Positions 11,491 to 24,704 are shown, counted from the first letter of the stretch. The stretch: 64,000 bases of DNA from Torymus aiolomorphi (GCA_036365515.1 CM070874.1:65429583-65493582); one strand, 5' to 3'. Numbers and translations: made by a program. The notes: generated by a model from the letters alone, not told the origin.

Positions 11491-12879
11491 TTTGTAACCA
11501 TCGATGAAATGATTTTTCCGATCATATTCACCATTTAATAGACAGAATAATAGAATAAGTTTTTTGACAGATTACATAATCGTTACATAAGATTTTTGAC
11601 CGATTTACGTAATCGTTTATTCGAAAAAAATATTCAAGGAATAATTTTTTCAAATATTTTTTCAAAATACTTCTAAAGGCCAAGGTTTTATGAGAAACGT
11701 ATTTATTAATTAAAATTATTTCATTGCATCAAATATTTACTGAAGTATTCAAAACAAATTTGCGGACGAATAATGCCGATCTCTGGTTAAAATTAATCTT
11801 TAATATTCATGTATAAAAAATCTTACCCAGGCATTTCGTAGGCAGAAGCGCGACTTGAACGTTGCGCTATTAACTTCTTGTATGAATGTAACATACTAGT
11901 TGCTAAGCGATTTATGTACTACTTTCGAACAAGTGAACCCCCCCCCCCACACATCTCCATATTTTGCTTGCCGATAAAATTGTATAATCGCACAACGAAC
12001 TAAATTTTTGACACCTTTGTATCACAAATAAAAATTTATACATTGACTCGCTTCCGCTTTCACATTAAGATTAATTCGACACATTAGATATCTCGTACAT
12101 TTTCAATTGATTACAATAATTACTGGAGATAATTAAGTAACCGTATGTCTGCGAATAATGTGTACAGTTTCGAAAACAGTATTAGTATAAGTAAGAAAAG
12201 AGTTCCTACAAAAGAGATCCGTGAATTTCAAATAATCGGCGCTTTTCAGGAAAAGCACCACGCAATTTCTAAATTTAATTTATGCCCATCTTATTTTCAA
12301 TTCATTATTATTAATAATATTGAATAGCAAATATCTACATTTGCAATTTTTAAGTTTTCTATTCAAGCAGCTATTGCGTTTGTTTAATTAACAGGGCTGC
12401 ACTAGTCAAATGTAAAGCTACACAAAACTAGTCTATGAAGTATATGAAGACATTTTTTAGACCAATGTGTTGACATTATTTCTAGGTATAGAAACTAGTC
12501 GCGGTTAGAAAACGTTCTTGAAATGAATGTTTTCTCATTTAGACATCCCTTTGGTATATTTCGCCCTAAGTGACTCGAATGAATTTATATAACCCGCCTA
12601 AATTAAGTTATTCAATAAACGCCCAAGTGATCAATAAAATTACTTAAGATTATTTTCTCATATATATGTACATGCGAGAAAACATACTTTATTGTTTAAA
12701 TATTTCCTTTAACTTTTTCAATTTTTGCGATTCTTGCGCGTAAAATCAATTGCATTCTTAAATTGAATAGAAGCCACTCTATCGTCGAACGATTCGATTG
12801 ACGATAAACAGTTGCTATCATCCGCAGCTATCCTCCTGATTTCATATTAAAAAAAATTGCATCCACTTTCCGGAAACAA

Positions 12880-13290
12880 CGCGGCATAGCCACATAAACG
12901 CTGGCGATTTGTCTCGTGGCAGCAGACTGGCGCTCGCATAACGAACGGCGGCCTCGACGACACGCCCATTATATCGCGCGGATCCATGGACAATGAAGTC
13001 CCGTGTGTGGATGTGTGCGCGCAACGCCCTGTCAATGGGCTTGGGTACGGCGCGCACGCGTTATTGTCGCGCCATCAATCTCACCCCCGTTTGCGCGCGC
13101 AAGTGCAGTGCGTTCGAGAGCCTATAGAGGCCGGGGAGTACATTATGGGTTATGGGCCGACGACGACGACGACGACGACGACGACCCCCCCATAACTCAC
13201 ACGATGAATCGGTTGCGCGCCTCGCCGTTGTGAGGGAAGTCCTCGTTTAAGGGCCGCTGTGGCGACGACGCTGTCAAGACACAGGCCAAA
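12880..13290. other. GC-rich, CpG-rich island with (CGA)n
   Basis: Base composition rises sharply above the AT-rich surroundings, and CpG and CGCG are frequent. A CGA microsatellite of about nine units lies at 13158-13185. Short open frames exist on both strands but none resembles a known protein, and overlap on both strands is expected from few stop codons in GC-rich DNA. It may be a promoter or enhancer of a gene outside the window. Flanking 11800-12870 and 13300-13930 show nothing I can name. Confidence 0.4.
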
Positions 13291-13940
13291 GGGGTGGGGA
13301 CTGAGGTGTAACTAATCAATTGTGATGGGGGAAGAGGGTGGTGATTAGAAAAGGTGAGGTGAAGTAGTTCTTTGTTGCATACTACACATACTTTGTTAAT
13401 AAAATTGGTTGCATATTTTATGCATAAATTTATTTTTTGGTATTAGGAATTTTATTTTCACCTTTATGATCACGAAGGTTAGTTTTATTTCCAACCGATA
13501 TATTTTGAAGAATCTAATTTTGTCTAATGTACTCAGTATATTACTATTGATAACTTTTGTCAATATTGAAATGGTTCATTTTTTGTTTCTCAGAGAGCAT
13601 GTTATAGTGGGGAAAAATGCCATCTGAGGAAAAGTTATCTATAATAGTTATTTACATCTTTCTCTTCAAAATGCTATATTTATGACTATACGTTACGTAC
13701 TTGGATACATATTTAATATGCATAAATATTTCAAAAGTTACCAGAATATTCGATAAAAGGTCAAAATAATTTTTTTTAATTAATAATTTTTTTTATTATT
13801 AATTGAAAATTGATTTTTATTTTTTTTATGATAGAGTTAGTATATTTTAAAATTTTGTAAACAGCGCTAAAATTGCATGAATTGATCTATCTTTCTATCT
13901 TGATTTTTAAAATTTAAAAATATTTGTCATTTCTTATTCT

Positions 13941-14413
13941 GTTACGAGTGAGCTATCGCCTTTTTCTAATAATAAAAAGTGACGGACTCGCGATTCAACC
14001 ACAATACCAACTAGTCATGGCCGCTACCGCTTGGCGTTCTGCTAATCGCCGTCATATTGTAATTGAACACCTTGCCTCTTCTTATTCTGCACATTCTTAC
14101 GGATATCCACCGATAACATGTCTTGGGCTGCGGAAACCGACGTCCTCTTCGGTAAATTTTGTTTTATCGGCACCAAATGCGCTGCTCGAACCATTTGGAA
14201 CTGCTGATATCACAGGGCACAGCGAAATTATTCATGAGACTTTTCTTTATTTCTCGCGGATTTCGGTGCAGTTTAGCTACCGGCTCTTTTGTTGGCCGCC
14301 AAAATGTTACAAGTGAGCTATCTCAACTCTTTAATAATAAAAAGTGAGGGATCCGGGCTTGAACTAGGGCCACCGACGCGCAAGTCAGACATATTGCTAA
14401 CTACTAATCGCTG
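13941..14413. repeat. direct repeat pair about 363 bp apart, tRNA-like or LTR-like
   Basis: TGTTACGAGTGAGCTATC (13940) and TGTTACAAGTGAGCTATC (14303) each start a block of about 105 bp that includes TAATAATAAAAAGTGA and ends in CTAATCGCYGTC. The interior of each block on the minus strand has a B-box-like stretch (for example AGTTCAAGCCC at plus 14356-14366). The intervening 260 bp is richer in GC than the flanks and has one open frame with no recognised motif. This could be a truncated LTR element with short terminal repeats or a tandem pair of tRNA-derived repeats; I cannot decide. 14420-15230 holds nothing recognisable. Confidence 0.5.
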
Positions 14414-15238
14414 TCTTTTTTTTGTTGTATCACTGAAAATTTATATTTTGGGAAATGTTTAATTCTACTTTACGGAAAATTTTTAACTATTCAAATTACA
14501 AGCTGTTTTAATTTGTTAAATTATTTTGAAAATTACATTTTCTTTTGTTTAAAAGAACAAAAAAAATAAAATATTTTTATTGCTACATGATAACAGAAGG
14601 AAAATTTTAGCATCATAAAAATTTATCGAATGAATAACTTTTGTAAGTATGTCAATCCATTACCCATTCATTTGAATACACTAAAAATTTGAAAAGTTCA
14701 AATATATTTTACGTTATAAATTTTTCGACTTTGACAAACCATTATTAAAAAATGAGCTAAGGAATTCTTTTGAACTTATAGAGATGATAGTAATCGATAT
14801 GTAGATATAGGTATATCTATAGGTTCATAAAGATTTAGTTTCTCATTAACTACGTTGTTTTTTTTATAACAATTTTATGGATATTTTCAAGGATGTGTTT
14901 ATCTTTTGATGAGAAATGGTACCATCATTTGAAACTTGTATTTTAAAATATTTTTTAAAAGTAATTGTAGACAATATATGATTTATTTATCTTCTATTTT
15001 CCTAACACCGACCAATGAATGCATCAGTGAATAATCGGCGGTTTCCTGTTGAACATTTTAATAACTTACATAATCTATTGAAAATGATTTTATTCCCATC
15101 TCTACTATAATGGCCATTTTATAGCCTGAAAATCGGGGTAAAAGTAGCATTTGATTCCCTCTTTTACTTTATTTCCGCATATGCGGGATGTGCGAGATAT
15201 GCGGGAATAAAGTAACAATCTAATTTTTTACGTTTATG

Positions 15239-15795
15239 CCCTGGTGGAAATTGAAATCATTTTTTGAGCTGTAAATGGCTAGTTTGATCGAAAATGGCAA
15301 AAAAATGGACTCCAGTTTTCTTCCATAAGTGTAACGATTTTTTAAATCTATTTTTCACATTTATTGGCCGCAAAGATGGTCACAATTTTGTACTATCTAT
15401 TAATTGGGCATTTTAATACTAGTTAAAATAGCTAGTCGATGAAGCCATTATAAATCTAGTAACAAGCGATTTGTTGTGGCGATGAGTAAGAGAGATAGAG
15501 CCACGTGTCAAAATAACGATTTTGGTTTATATCTTATAGAATAAAGCTGTAAATAGTCCAAAGACTACTAAATTTTGTTTATATCCCGGTAAACTATCTC
15601 TTAAGAGTATAAGTTTTAAAATATATGATTGAATTGTTATGAAATTTTAATGTAAAGATTTTCAGGTTAGGGCCATTCCATAAAATGGGAGAAGTTGATA
15701 AAAAAAAGCGTTACATGTCTGTCTAATAACTAGCCATTTCTAATGGCCAGTTTCTGTTTTTCTTCCCATTTTTAATGGACTAATTTCTACCAGGG
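15239..15795. mobile_element. 557 bp element with CCCTGGTGGAAATT ends
   Basis: The left end CCCTGGTGGAAATT is mirrored by AATTTCTACCAGGG at the right. Subterminal phrases also mirror (AATGGCTAGTTTGATC against CTAGCCATTTCTAATGGCC). Non-coding. It shares its ends with 3961-4427. No convincing target duplication was seen. 15800-16950 shows nothing else. Confidence 0.6.
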
Positions 15796-17039
15796 TGGTG
15801 GATTGGGTTAAAACTCACAAAATTATAACACATAAATACAAAATAACTTTTCAAATCTATGAAGTGACCTCGCTTCGCTACTCTCGCTCTGGCAGTGAAC
15901 TCACCCGCGGGAATAATCTGCGACTTTAGTCCCTTGTTACATAATGTACTATTATTTATGCGTGTTGTTATAAATTGAATTTATTTGAACAAAATAAGTG
16001 AATTTTTCATGGAGAATAAGTTACTTATAAGTAATATAAAGTTAACTCAATTTTAATTTGGTAGTTTCTGAATTATTATGATAATAAACTATAACATCCG
16101 AATTGTAAGATAAGAACAAAGCTACGTGTGTGGAACAATAACTGTCTGGTCTACCTTATTTATGAACATATTCATAAAGATAAAATAGATGGTTAGTTAA
16201 AATGGAACATGCGTAGCATTAAATATGAAAGTGGTTATGAAGTACCTTAGATTTAATGATATAACTTGTAAAGTGAAAGCAAGGCAGTTTCAATTATTTT
16301 TCTATAAATATTTAAAAGTGTATTTTAATAGCGTGAGGCATTATTATTAAAAATCTTAAGATGTTCAATCATTTTAAAAAATTCATAGAAAAGATAGAAT
16401 TTTGTCAAGATAAATTTGCGTAGTGTAAACGAAGAGTGACGTAAAAAGACTCTAAAAAGGTCCTCTATTTCATCGCGATTATTCGATAAGGTAATAGCTG
16501 CAGCCTGCAAGGAAGCGATAATAAGCGTTGCAAAATAGTGGTTACATTATAGGAGGAGGAGACGATCGAGCTTTATTTTATCGGGAGATTACGAACGACA
16601 GGTCGACCTACTTTTTCACTTCCAATGAGTAAAAAAATGATGTGGATAGATGTCCTTGCAAAACGATTAAGTGTTCTTAGCTCTTTGTGTAATACGTATA
16701 ACTTGAGAAGTGAATAGATTTTATTGCTGCTTCGAGGAGTGTACCACGTTTTTCAATGTTACTTTTGAAAATTTTTTAGGAGTTTTGAAATGCTAGAAGA
16801 AGCATCTTTTACTGAAGAATTCTAAGGCACGTGTATGTTATCAACTTATAAAATGAAACGATGATCATTTTAGTGCTCATTAAGCATTATTCAAAAAACA
16901 ATTTTACATAAATCCGATATCTCTATTCATCCCTAATCTCCTCATTTCTAATGAATTACTCCTTTTTTATCTGTTCTAGGTAAGTGTCTCTGCTCTCACT
17001 ATCACGGCGACGAAAGAGGCGATTTTTTTCGGTAAGCCC

Positions 17040-17360
17040 TGATTTATTATTCATAGCTGGGATATATACATATCTGCGCCCGCGCTTTCCAGGGCGGAGG
17101 GCGGGGAGGGGAATCACTTTTTTTCCACGTGCCCGCCCCCTCATCGCGTTCGTTTTCCTCTCCCCGCACTCTGTCTTCTCCTCTTCTTCCTAAAAAAACG
17201 ACGAAGCCCTCGTAAAAGGGATGCGAGTCGATCGCTTTCCGCAATTACTTCCGCTCGCGCGAGTCTTCGTGAGTATGGCCAGAGTCGTGGCCGTCTTCGC
17301 TTTAGTTGGAGAGGAAGAGAGAAAGAATGCCAACGTGCCGATGGCTTCTTCACCGCGCGA
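17040..17360. other. GC-rich island
   Basis: A sharply bounded GC- and CpG-rich stretch with open frames on both strands and no recognisable protein. TTCTAGGTAAGTGTC at 16974 resembles a splice donor in the plus strand, but no partner exon can be named. It may be a regulatory island. 17370-18490 is AT-rich with nothing seen. Confidence 0.3.
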
Positions 17361-18499
17361 GTTTAAGGGTTAGCTACACTGAAATTCGAAATAGTTTAAA
17401 ATTTGGGGGTTTGGCTGCAAGAACGTTTTAATTAACATATATTGGATTAAATTGATTGCTGTGTAAAATGATTTTCATACAATCTAACCTTATTTAACTA
17501 GCGAATGAATTTTTAAATAGACTTGATTTATTATTTAAAATTGTTAAAGTAATCGGACTTCGAATGGAACTTATAAAATATATTGCGGAACAATGCCAAG
17601 TGTAATCTTATATTTACAATTTATATAACATGTAATCTGCATCTGAAATAAGCTCATGACAGAGTAAATGATATGGCATTTAGCATATGTGTACATTTCA
17701 CACGATGTTAGATTAGAGATGAATTTTTCACATCATTAGATTAGAGATGAATTTTGGCTTTCAATTGTGAATTGGGTTGGCTGCTATTCGTGATGACGAG
17801 AAACGTCGAATGACTGACGTTCTTGATAAAATTTTCAACACCTCCCGTGCTATATGTGTCATATATGACCCGTATTATTTTTTAAACTTTGATTTTTTAG
17901 TATTCGTCAGATTTTTAAAGTAACAATCATGAACTACTTCTCACTTATTCTATAAATCTAGTATAACAAGAAAATGAAGTTATCGTTTTTTGAGCTTTTT
18001 AAACGTTTATAAATTTATTCTGACTAAAAATGAAACTACTCCTAAAAAATATTTTCTTAATCCTGTTCTCATATATATTATTTAGTATTATATTTTATTT
18101 CTGTTTTCAAGTGACTTATTAGCTGGAATTCTACACCGAAATATCATCACAATTAACATACACAAATTGTATGCAATTTATCATCCTTTTGGTTTTCATT
18201 TGAACTGTTACATATTTGAATTCTATATTATCTAAGACAATATTCCCTAAAATATTTGTATCTTCAACGATTTTCTAAAAAAAAAAAGAAATAACAAATG
18301 ATAACCTGATGGATATAAAGTACACAATACGACTATCCATTATTGATTTGTTATAGGCCAAAAAAGGCCTGCAATTTACCCATCACATTTTGTTTTATTT
18401 ATTTCTAAGTGAATCTGAAAAATAGACATTATAAAGCAGACACAGCGTGTTCGAATTTAACTAGTTATAAATAAACTTCTAAAGTCAACTTGAATTCCC

Positions 18500-19060
18500 T
18501 CAATTTCCAGCTTCCCTTGTCTCGAATAGCACTTTCTCTCTCGAGGAAATCTCGGTGTCCTCAAGCCTTAACCAAGACGGTAGTATACCAACTAGCTTCA
18601 GTCGTCGCAGAAATCCTCTCGTTTCAAGACTGCGCGCTCGCAAGGATGGAGCCGTGAAGCGGGTGGCAGGCGCGCGCGCACTTAATCGTAAAAGTCTTCT
18701 TCGACGCCTTGACGACTCTCCCCCTTGGCGTATATATACACACGCGTGCGGCATTTCGACGAAGTGCGTACTTTTATTTGCTCCTTGGGCGCGCGCCCGC
18801 TTCTCGTGTCTTTTTTTGCGCGAGCGCGAATATAAAAGTAACCGAACGGCCTCCGCCCGCGCGTAAAAGAGAGAAAGAGAAGTCGCAGGAGCTTGACGCG
18901 TTATGGTGCCTCGTACATTCCTCTTTCATCCCTCTTTTTCTTCTTTCTTATGCCTCGCTTCGAGGACGCAAGAGCTTGCGCGAGGAGCGGAAGTGAATTC
19001 AAATTCGCGTTTTGTTTCGCGTTTGCCTCGGCCACCGAGATTTGAATTTTGATTTATGAC
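18500..19060. other. GC-rich island with possible promoter
   Basis: CpG-dense block with repeated GCGCGC. ATATAAAAGTA near 18829-18839 is a TATA-like sequence on the plus strand between GC-rich segments. No downstream coding exon can be recognised, so promoter activity is only a possibility. Confidence 0.3.
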
Positions 19061-19526
19061 CGCGCAAGCTTACTGTCTGTCAGCTCGCGAGTTTACGTGG
19101 GTGGATTCTATTGTATCTTGATTGTTATGCGTCTGCACGTAATATTGTAATGAAATTTGTAGTGTTACTAACTGTACTTTTCATGATTATTGAGTTACGT
19201 AAGCAGTTTGTCTTTCTTATTTATCACTGGTTTATATTTGCATAAGTAATTTCCTGATAATGGAAAGCTTTTTATGAGTCGTAATCTAATATCCAAACAT
19301 GCTACAAAATTTAAATAATATTACTTTTCTATTTATATTAAAATTATTTTCCTCGTAATATATTAAACGATAAAATAGTCAAATTTTCTGGTAGACATTG
19401 AGCATGCAAGGACATTGGAGATAACATCCAAATCTTATCAGACTGGCTCAAGCCAAACACAAACTACTGAATTCCTTGGAATAATAATTTTCTATTCTAA
19501 TACTTATAATTTGTAAATTTACTATA

Positions 19527-19662
19527 CACTGAGAGAAAATTTTTCTCAAAATGTTTATATTTAACATGGCATTGTAACTATTAAAGTATATATGTTAATA
19601 GTTACAATGGCATGTTAATAGTTAAAATACCATGTTAAATATAAACATATCTTCTCTCAGTG
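19527..19662. mobile_element. 136 bp palindromic TA MITE
   Basis: The ends read CACTGAGAGAA and its complement, bordered by TA (19525-19526 and 19663-19664). The interior is nearly self-complementary (TATTTAACATGGCATTG against ACCATGTTAAATATAAAC). Too short to code. Typical Tc1/mariner-type MITE. Confidence 0.8.
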
Positions 19663-20539
19663 TACGAATGGATTTTTATCTTCTACACATGTTTCTATGA
19701 AATATGGCAATAAATACTAGAAATCCAATTCAATTATTGTATGTACAATTTGGATTAAGATAAGAAAATTACTGTTATAACAATTCGGTAGGAAAACCTT
19801 AGTTGAAAAATATTTATTACTGTGAATCTGATGCTAATAGCCACTACTGTCTATTACTTGTTCAAAAGTTACTTATATTAAGGGGATGCCGAAGTCAATG
19901 TATTATAAATGGAGGGTGGCACTGTATTCACTATAACGTGTTTTTATCGTATACATTAAAAACATCTCATCTTTTGATTTTAGAGACTTATGCGCGCTTT
20001 GCATATTAATGTTTAGTTATTTCTCAAAATCGCAATTCAAACAATCAATTGATTGCCGAGAAAACCTTGAAAAACTTGCGCGGATAACATAACCTATAAA
20101 TTATGAAAATGAAAAGATAATAATTTTGTTCGTTTTCAAGACTTGTGCGCGCTTCGTATATAAACTTCGTATATAAACTTCAAGTATTCTCCCGAAATTT
20201 CAGTCAAATCGGTTAATTATTTGAAGAGAAAACTTTTAAACACCATCTGGCGTAACTACGGCGTCCACTTCATTGACATCTGACAATCAGCATTAAAACT
20301 TAAAAGACTATTTGACAAACTAACGCAAACTGGAAATTTCAGTTTTAGACCTTTAAAAAAATACTATTTTATATTTCGACATCAAGTGTAATATTTAAAC
20401 TTAAGTGTCGTTTAAACGCTCGGAAAAGCTGTCGCAGTGAGCCATTTTCCTTTTTACTTCAGATACAAGCATTAAAAATAAATCTTTATCAAAATGAAAT
20501 TTTTATTTCGAAATCCAGCATAATATGGTTTTAACGATC

Positions 20540-20830
20540 GTGCGGCAGTAAAAGAGCAATTTCGAGAAAGTAGGGCGGCAGAAACAGCAAAGATAAAAGC
20601 ATCATTTTTTACAAACTTTAATCATTGCGTGGATGCGCGCTAGCGCAACGCACAGAAGTTCCGGCCTGATAAATGTTCCGCGACTCGGCGGACGTGCGAA
20701 TTTCGCGCACCGAAATCCCTCCGCGCGGCTCCAAAAAACTGAGCTTATTTTACGCGAAGCCATTGAAATGCGATCGCGAGATTTGGCCCGAGTAGAACGT
20801 TTTCAAATGGATATGCTGCGATCAAACCAA
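20540..20830 (+). pseudogene. possible broken coding relic, unrecognised
   Basis: Two adjoining open segments have protein-like composition: one reads AAVKEQFRESRAAETAKIKA before a stop, the next in another frame reads ILREAIEMRSRDLARVERFQ and ends near a CAG|GTTGCA that could be a donor. Both are rich in charged, helix-forming residues. I do not recognise a family, and the frame change means it is not an intact gene. A 12-13 bp tandem duplication (CTTCGTATATAAA) lies just upstream at 20153-20178. It could equally be chance open frame in GC-richer DNA. 20960-22270 shows nothing. Confidence 0.25.
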
Positions 20831-22279
20831 CATATTCAGGTTGCAATTTTTTGTGTTAATAAATTTCTTTTCAAAATATGCAATCTTTATTTAAAAGATA
20901 CATTTTTCTCAATTAGTATGGGCTTACAAAAGTTATTCGCTACGGATTCTGTAAAATAATAATTGCTTCGTTTAAAATATGGGGTAGACTAATATAAAGA
21001 GAATAATTTTTCTCTTAATTTATCTTGCGGCTTTTTTCTCAACCGCAAATCGAAATTTTAACACATTTCACTTTTTTCGCGTAAGTGTTCAAATTAATGA
21101 GCTCGTTCTCGTACGCTGAATTTACAGCTGGGCATAAGGTTGCGATATAAATAAAAATATTAGTCCCTCATTGTAAACAACTTAAGGATCTTATTTTATG
21201 GGCTCTTTTATTTCTCCAAACAATCTTCCATATTTTATAGTGAGCATACTTCCACTGCATAGGGAGAATTTTATTTACCTGCATGATAAAGGCGTCGGAA
21301 AATAGCTGCATTCAGTTTTATGAAAATTTTATTGTACTTAATACTAGAGATTTAGGTTATATGCGATAAAAATGAGTTCTTAAAATAACGGCAGAACTTC
21401 AAAGAACGTATTCTTTTTTCAATGATTCAAAGTATTTGTTCAAATGTATTGAAGTATTTTTAGTGGATCATATAGAAAATTGATTAAATTTTTTATAAGT
21501 AAGGTATTGAAAAAGAATAGACACGTATTTTTTCTTTTCCCATATAGATGAATATTAACTGAGTTACAGACGTTCGAAATTTTCAGATTTTCGATGTATA
21601 TAGATATAATGCAATGTTTATGGCGTCACAATCATATATGAATGTGACGTCACAGGAAAAATTAAATGAGCTTTAACTCTTTCAATTTTCAACTAATTGA
21701 AAATAGAAAAAATACGTTTCAATTATTTCTTTCCAGTCTACATGACGTATTTAATAAAATATAAATTTATTTTTCATGCAAGGACCCAATTAAAAAATTC
21801 AAAAAACTTTATTTTAGTCATTCTCAACATTCCATACACGATAGACGAATAAACTTTGATAAGTACATTTTTCAACTTGAAAAAATCATGTCTACAATGG
21901 AAATACGTTCTTTACATCCTCCGAGCTAATAAATTAACTTTCTAGCAACTGTCTTCAGAGAAAGAATACATACGTATAATGTAATAGTCTTTAGTATGAT
22001 TAATTTAGTATGTTTTCAAAATGACTTTCATGATGGAGGTCATTTAAGTTAAACTTTTGAAGTGAAATTTAGTGAACTTTCCCACAGCATATAGCATTAA
22101 ACAATTTGTTTATTTGAATTACAAAAAAATGTCAGCACCTAAATGAACTAAATGCAATATTATTTATTGTACAAAACAGAAACATGATATGTAACTTTGA
22201 TAGTCCCTATAATCAGATCTAATAGTACAACGGAAATTCCTACAGAGGATTTGTAAAATTCGGTGTAGGTGTATAGCTT

Positions 22280-23000
22280 CCCTCCTCTCACACGTATTCC
22301 CGCATCGAATCTGGCGGTGCGGCAGCCGGCTCTCTGCCTATACGCTATCGTGAAATTATCGACCGCGAGCATCTACGAGCGGCCGGGCTGTTATTTGCGT
22401 TATTTATACGTCCCGCGAGCCCGCGCGCGAGGGTTATAATCGCGAGCGCGCGCGCGCAGGAGAGAAAGAGCCAGCGAGAGAGCCGTGATTACACATCGTT
22501 ATCCCGGTTAACCCGCCGGAAATGACGCGCCGGGACGATAGGACGACGACGACGCCGGCCGAGTTATACTCGCGCCTCTTCTCGAGGGAGTTTCGCAGAC
22601 ACGTCCTCGAAGGAGAGAGAGGGAGAGCGACTCGTGAAAGGAAGCGAGCGCACGCGCTGGACGTCCAAGTTGCGCCGCTGTTCACTGCCTCCTCCCCCGT
22701 TTGACGATTCCGCGGAGTTTAACGAGCGACGTGTTCCGTTTCGGCTGTTCGCCGCCACCCCTCGAGTAACGGCTTGTCGGCATCGCTCTGTGTGTAGGTG
22801 TATGGGTGAAGGTGGTATAGGTATGTGCGTGTGTACCGATGACGTTCGAGTTATAACGCTCGATCGGTCCGCCGCAGCGGATGTTCTCCCAAGTTAGCCA
22901 GAGTTAGGGGGTTTTTGATGGCCTTGGAGGATTGCGTAATTGTTTTCGCTGGTAACTTGGATGGAAGGAGGTGCATATTGCGCCCCCGGCTGTCGTTATG
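22280..23000. other. GC-rich island
   Basis: About 700 bp of CpG-rich sequence with GA-rich runs (GAGAGAGGGAGAGCGAC near 22613). Overlapping open frames occur on both strands but show no family resemblance. Candidate promoter or enhancer region of an unseen gene. Confidence 0.35.
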
Positions 23001-23939
23001 TATATCGCGCAGGATCGTTATTATTGATTTAGATGGGTTCGTTTTATTGCAAATTAGAGCCAAGTTTGCAAACTTGCTCAATCATTACCAATTGCGAATC
23101 AATTAATTCATGCGAATATTTTATTTTATTTTATTTAAAATAGTCTTTTTGGTGCCATTTATTTTCATAACACGTGATTAAGAGTTGAACTTACCTGATT
23201 ATTGATTACATTAAAAATTACACGCTTATGATTCTCTTTGAAGTACCTTAGCAACGCGCTTATCATACTTGATTGAACAGATACGTTATTCACACTTTGA
23301 TGATAAACATTTTTTTATTTGGTTTGGCAACATATCTTTTCTTCAATAGATTATGAAGCTACAATAATTCATCCGTTGATATTCTCATTTTCCGTTTCTA
23401 TTCACTGTTGATAACAATACATTATATAGATTTTGTATTATGTATATTGTACTCCTATATCATATACCTATTATTTAATAGTTTTATCATAATGCTTTTA
23501 CGTCACCTTAAAATAAATTTAAGATTATTTTTATGTATTTGGCAACAACCTTATGAATTACGTTCCAATTAATATTAATGCTTTCTATCCTATTCGACTT
23601 TATACGAATTTTAAACGGCAAAATTCGATAATCGTCGTAATCTAAAATTCTGTATTTGGCTTTTTTAATTTAATTTAAATTTAAATTAATTTAATTTAAT
23701 TTTCGAAGTATTTGAAATTTAGCAGTATGGTAAGCTTTATAAACTAAAACCGTGCATGATGCGCAAATACAGCTGCGTAAAAAATGCTTTAATTTATCGT
23801 CTGCGATTTTTCCGTAGAAAAATCGGCATCCGTTGAGCCAGATAAGTTTCGTGTAGCTAGGAAATAAAAAATCGTATTCATACTGAGTTTCTTTGTAATA
23901 TTATATACACCTGCACATTAAATGAAACGTCACAAGATA

Positions 23940-24704
23940 CACTGAGAAAACTGTCGTAGGAAAATTTACTGAAAAACTAACAAAAATTACTATATTTGAT
24001 AGCAACGCGGGGATATAAGCAAATTATAAAAAATTTTGCTATAGTTCAGGAATATTTACAAGGTATCTTAATAATTTTTACTACTACACATAGCAAAAAG
24101 TGCCCTCTACATGTAGTACTTATTGCGTGCACGCCGGGAGCACGTGTCTGATTGAGGTTATGTTTCTCCCGCAATTTGAGATTATCTTCCTTTTAAGTTA
24201 TCAAAAACATCGACAATATCGATTCAGTTGTTTTATTTTTACGTTGTGCAGGTGAGCTATGAGTTATTTCTTTATATTATCATAGTTATTTATTGCTATC
24301 AAATAATCATCAAAGTTCTCTCGTAAGCGAAGGTAGCCAATGTATCAGTTCCAAAATTTTGTACTCAAGAAGCTCACGTGGGTAAGAGGTTAGCGCGTCT
24401 GCCTAGCGTGCGGAGGGTCCAGGGTTCGAATACACAACCACCGTAAAAAAAAATTTTTATTTCCTTATTTATTTCTTGTATAGCTAAATTTAATTAATAA
24501 TATATTAAATATTGTATAAATATTAGGTATCCTATAGATATAAAATCATGAAAATCAATTTTTTTTAAGTTTAAGCTTGGCTACAAAAATTACTATATTA
24601 GTTAGCAAAAGTACCTAAATTTCCATGATATCCCATCGTTGCTATAAAAAATAGTAATTTTTATTAGCTTTTCAGTAAATTTTCCTACGACAGTTTTCTC
24701 AGTG
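23940..24704. mobile_element. 765 bp TA-flanked TIR element
   Basis: The left end CACTGAGAAAACTGTCGTAG continues through GAAAATTTACTGAAAA, and the right end is its complement over about 36 bp. TA borders both ends (23938-23939 and 24705-24706). It has no transposase. It carries a tRNA-like segment internally. Subterminal repeats (AAAAATTACTATATT near 23984 and again near 24586) are in direct orientation. Confidence 0.85.
24370..24440 (+). other. tRNA-like (pol III box A/B) segment inside TA element
   Basis: TGGGTAAGAGGTTAGCGC resembles an A box and GGTTCGAATAC (24423-24433) a B box, about 44 nt apart. The end CAACCACCG is followed by an A-run and then a T-run that could stop pol III. The stems do not fold into a proper acceptor, so it is not called a tRNA gene. 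It shares the phrase TAGCG...TGC.TAG with the segment at 981-1060, which is also inside a TA-flanked element. Confidence 0.45.

Larger units (their letters stand above)
8546..11785. mobile_element. 3.2 kb hAT-type element
   Basis: Terminal inverted repeats read CAGAGATCGGCATTATT at the left and its exact complement at the right. A perfect 8 bp target duplication GTTAAAAT occurs at 8538-8545 and 11786-11793. The CAG-type TIR start and 8 bp duplication define hAT. Subterminal sequence is also inverted over about 150 bp (8560-8700 and 11630-11760). No transposase was recognised inside; the open frames are short and nondescript, so it is probably non-autonomous. It carries a nested TTAA fold-back element (9678-10230) and the dispersed repeat at 11284-11490. 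It lies just upstream of the first visible GGT exon. Confidence 0.8.
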
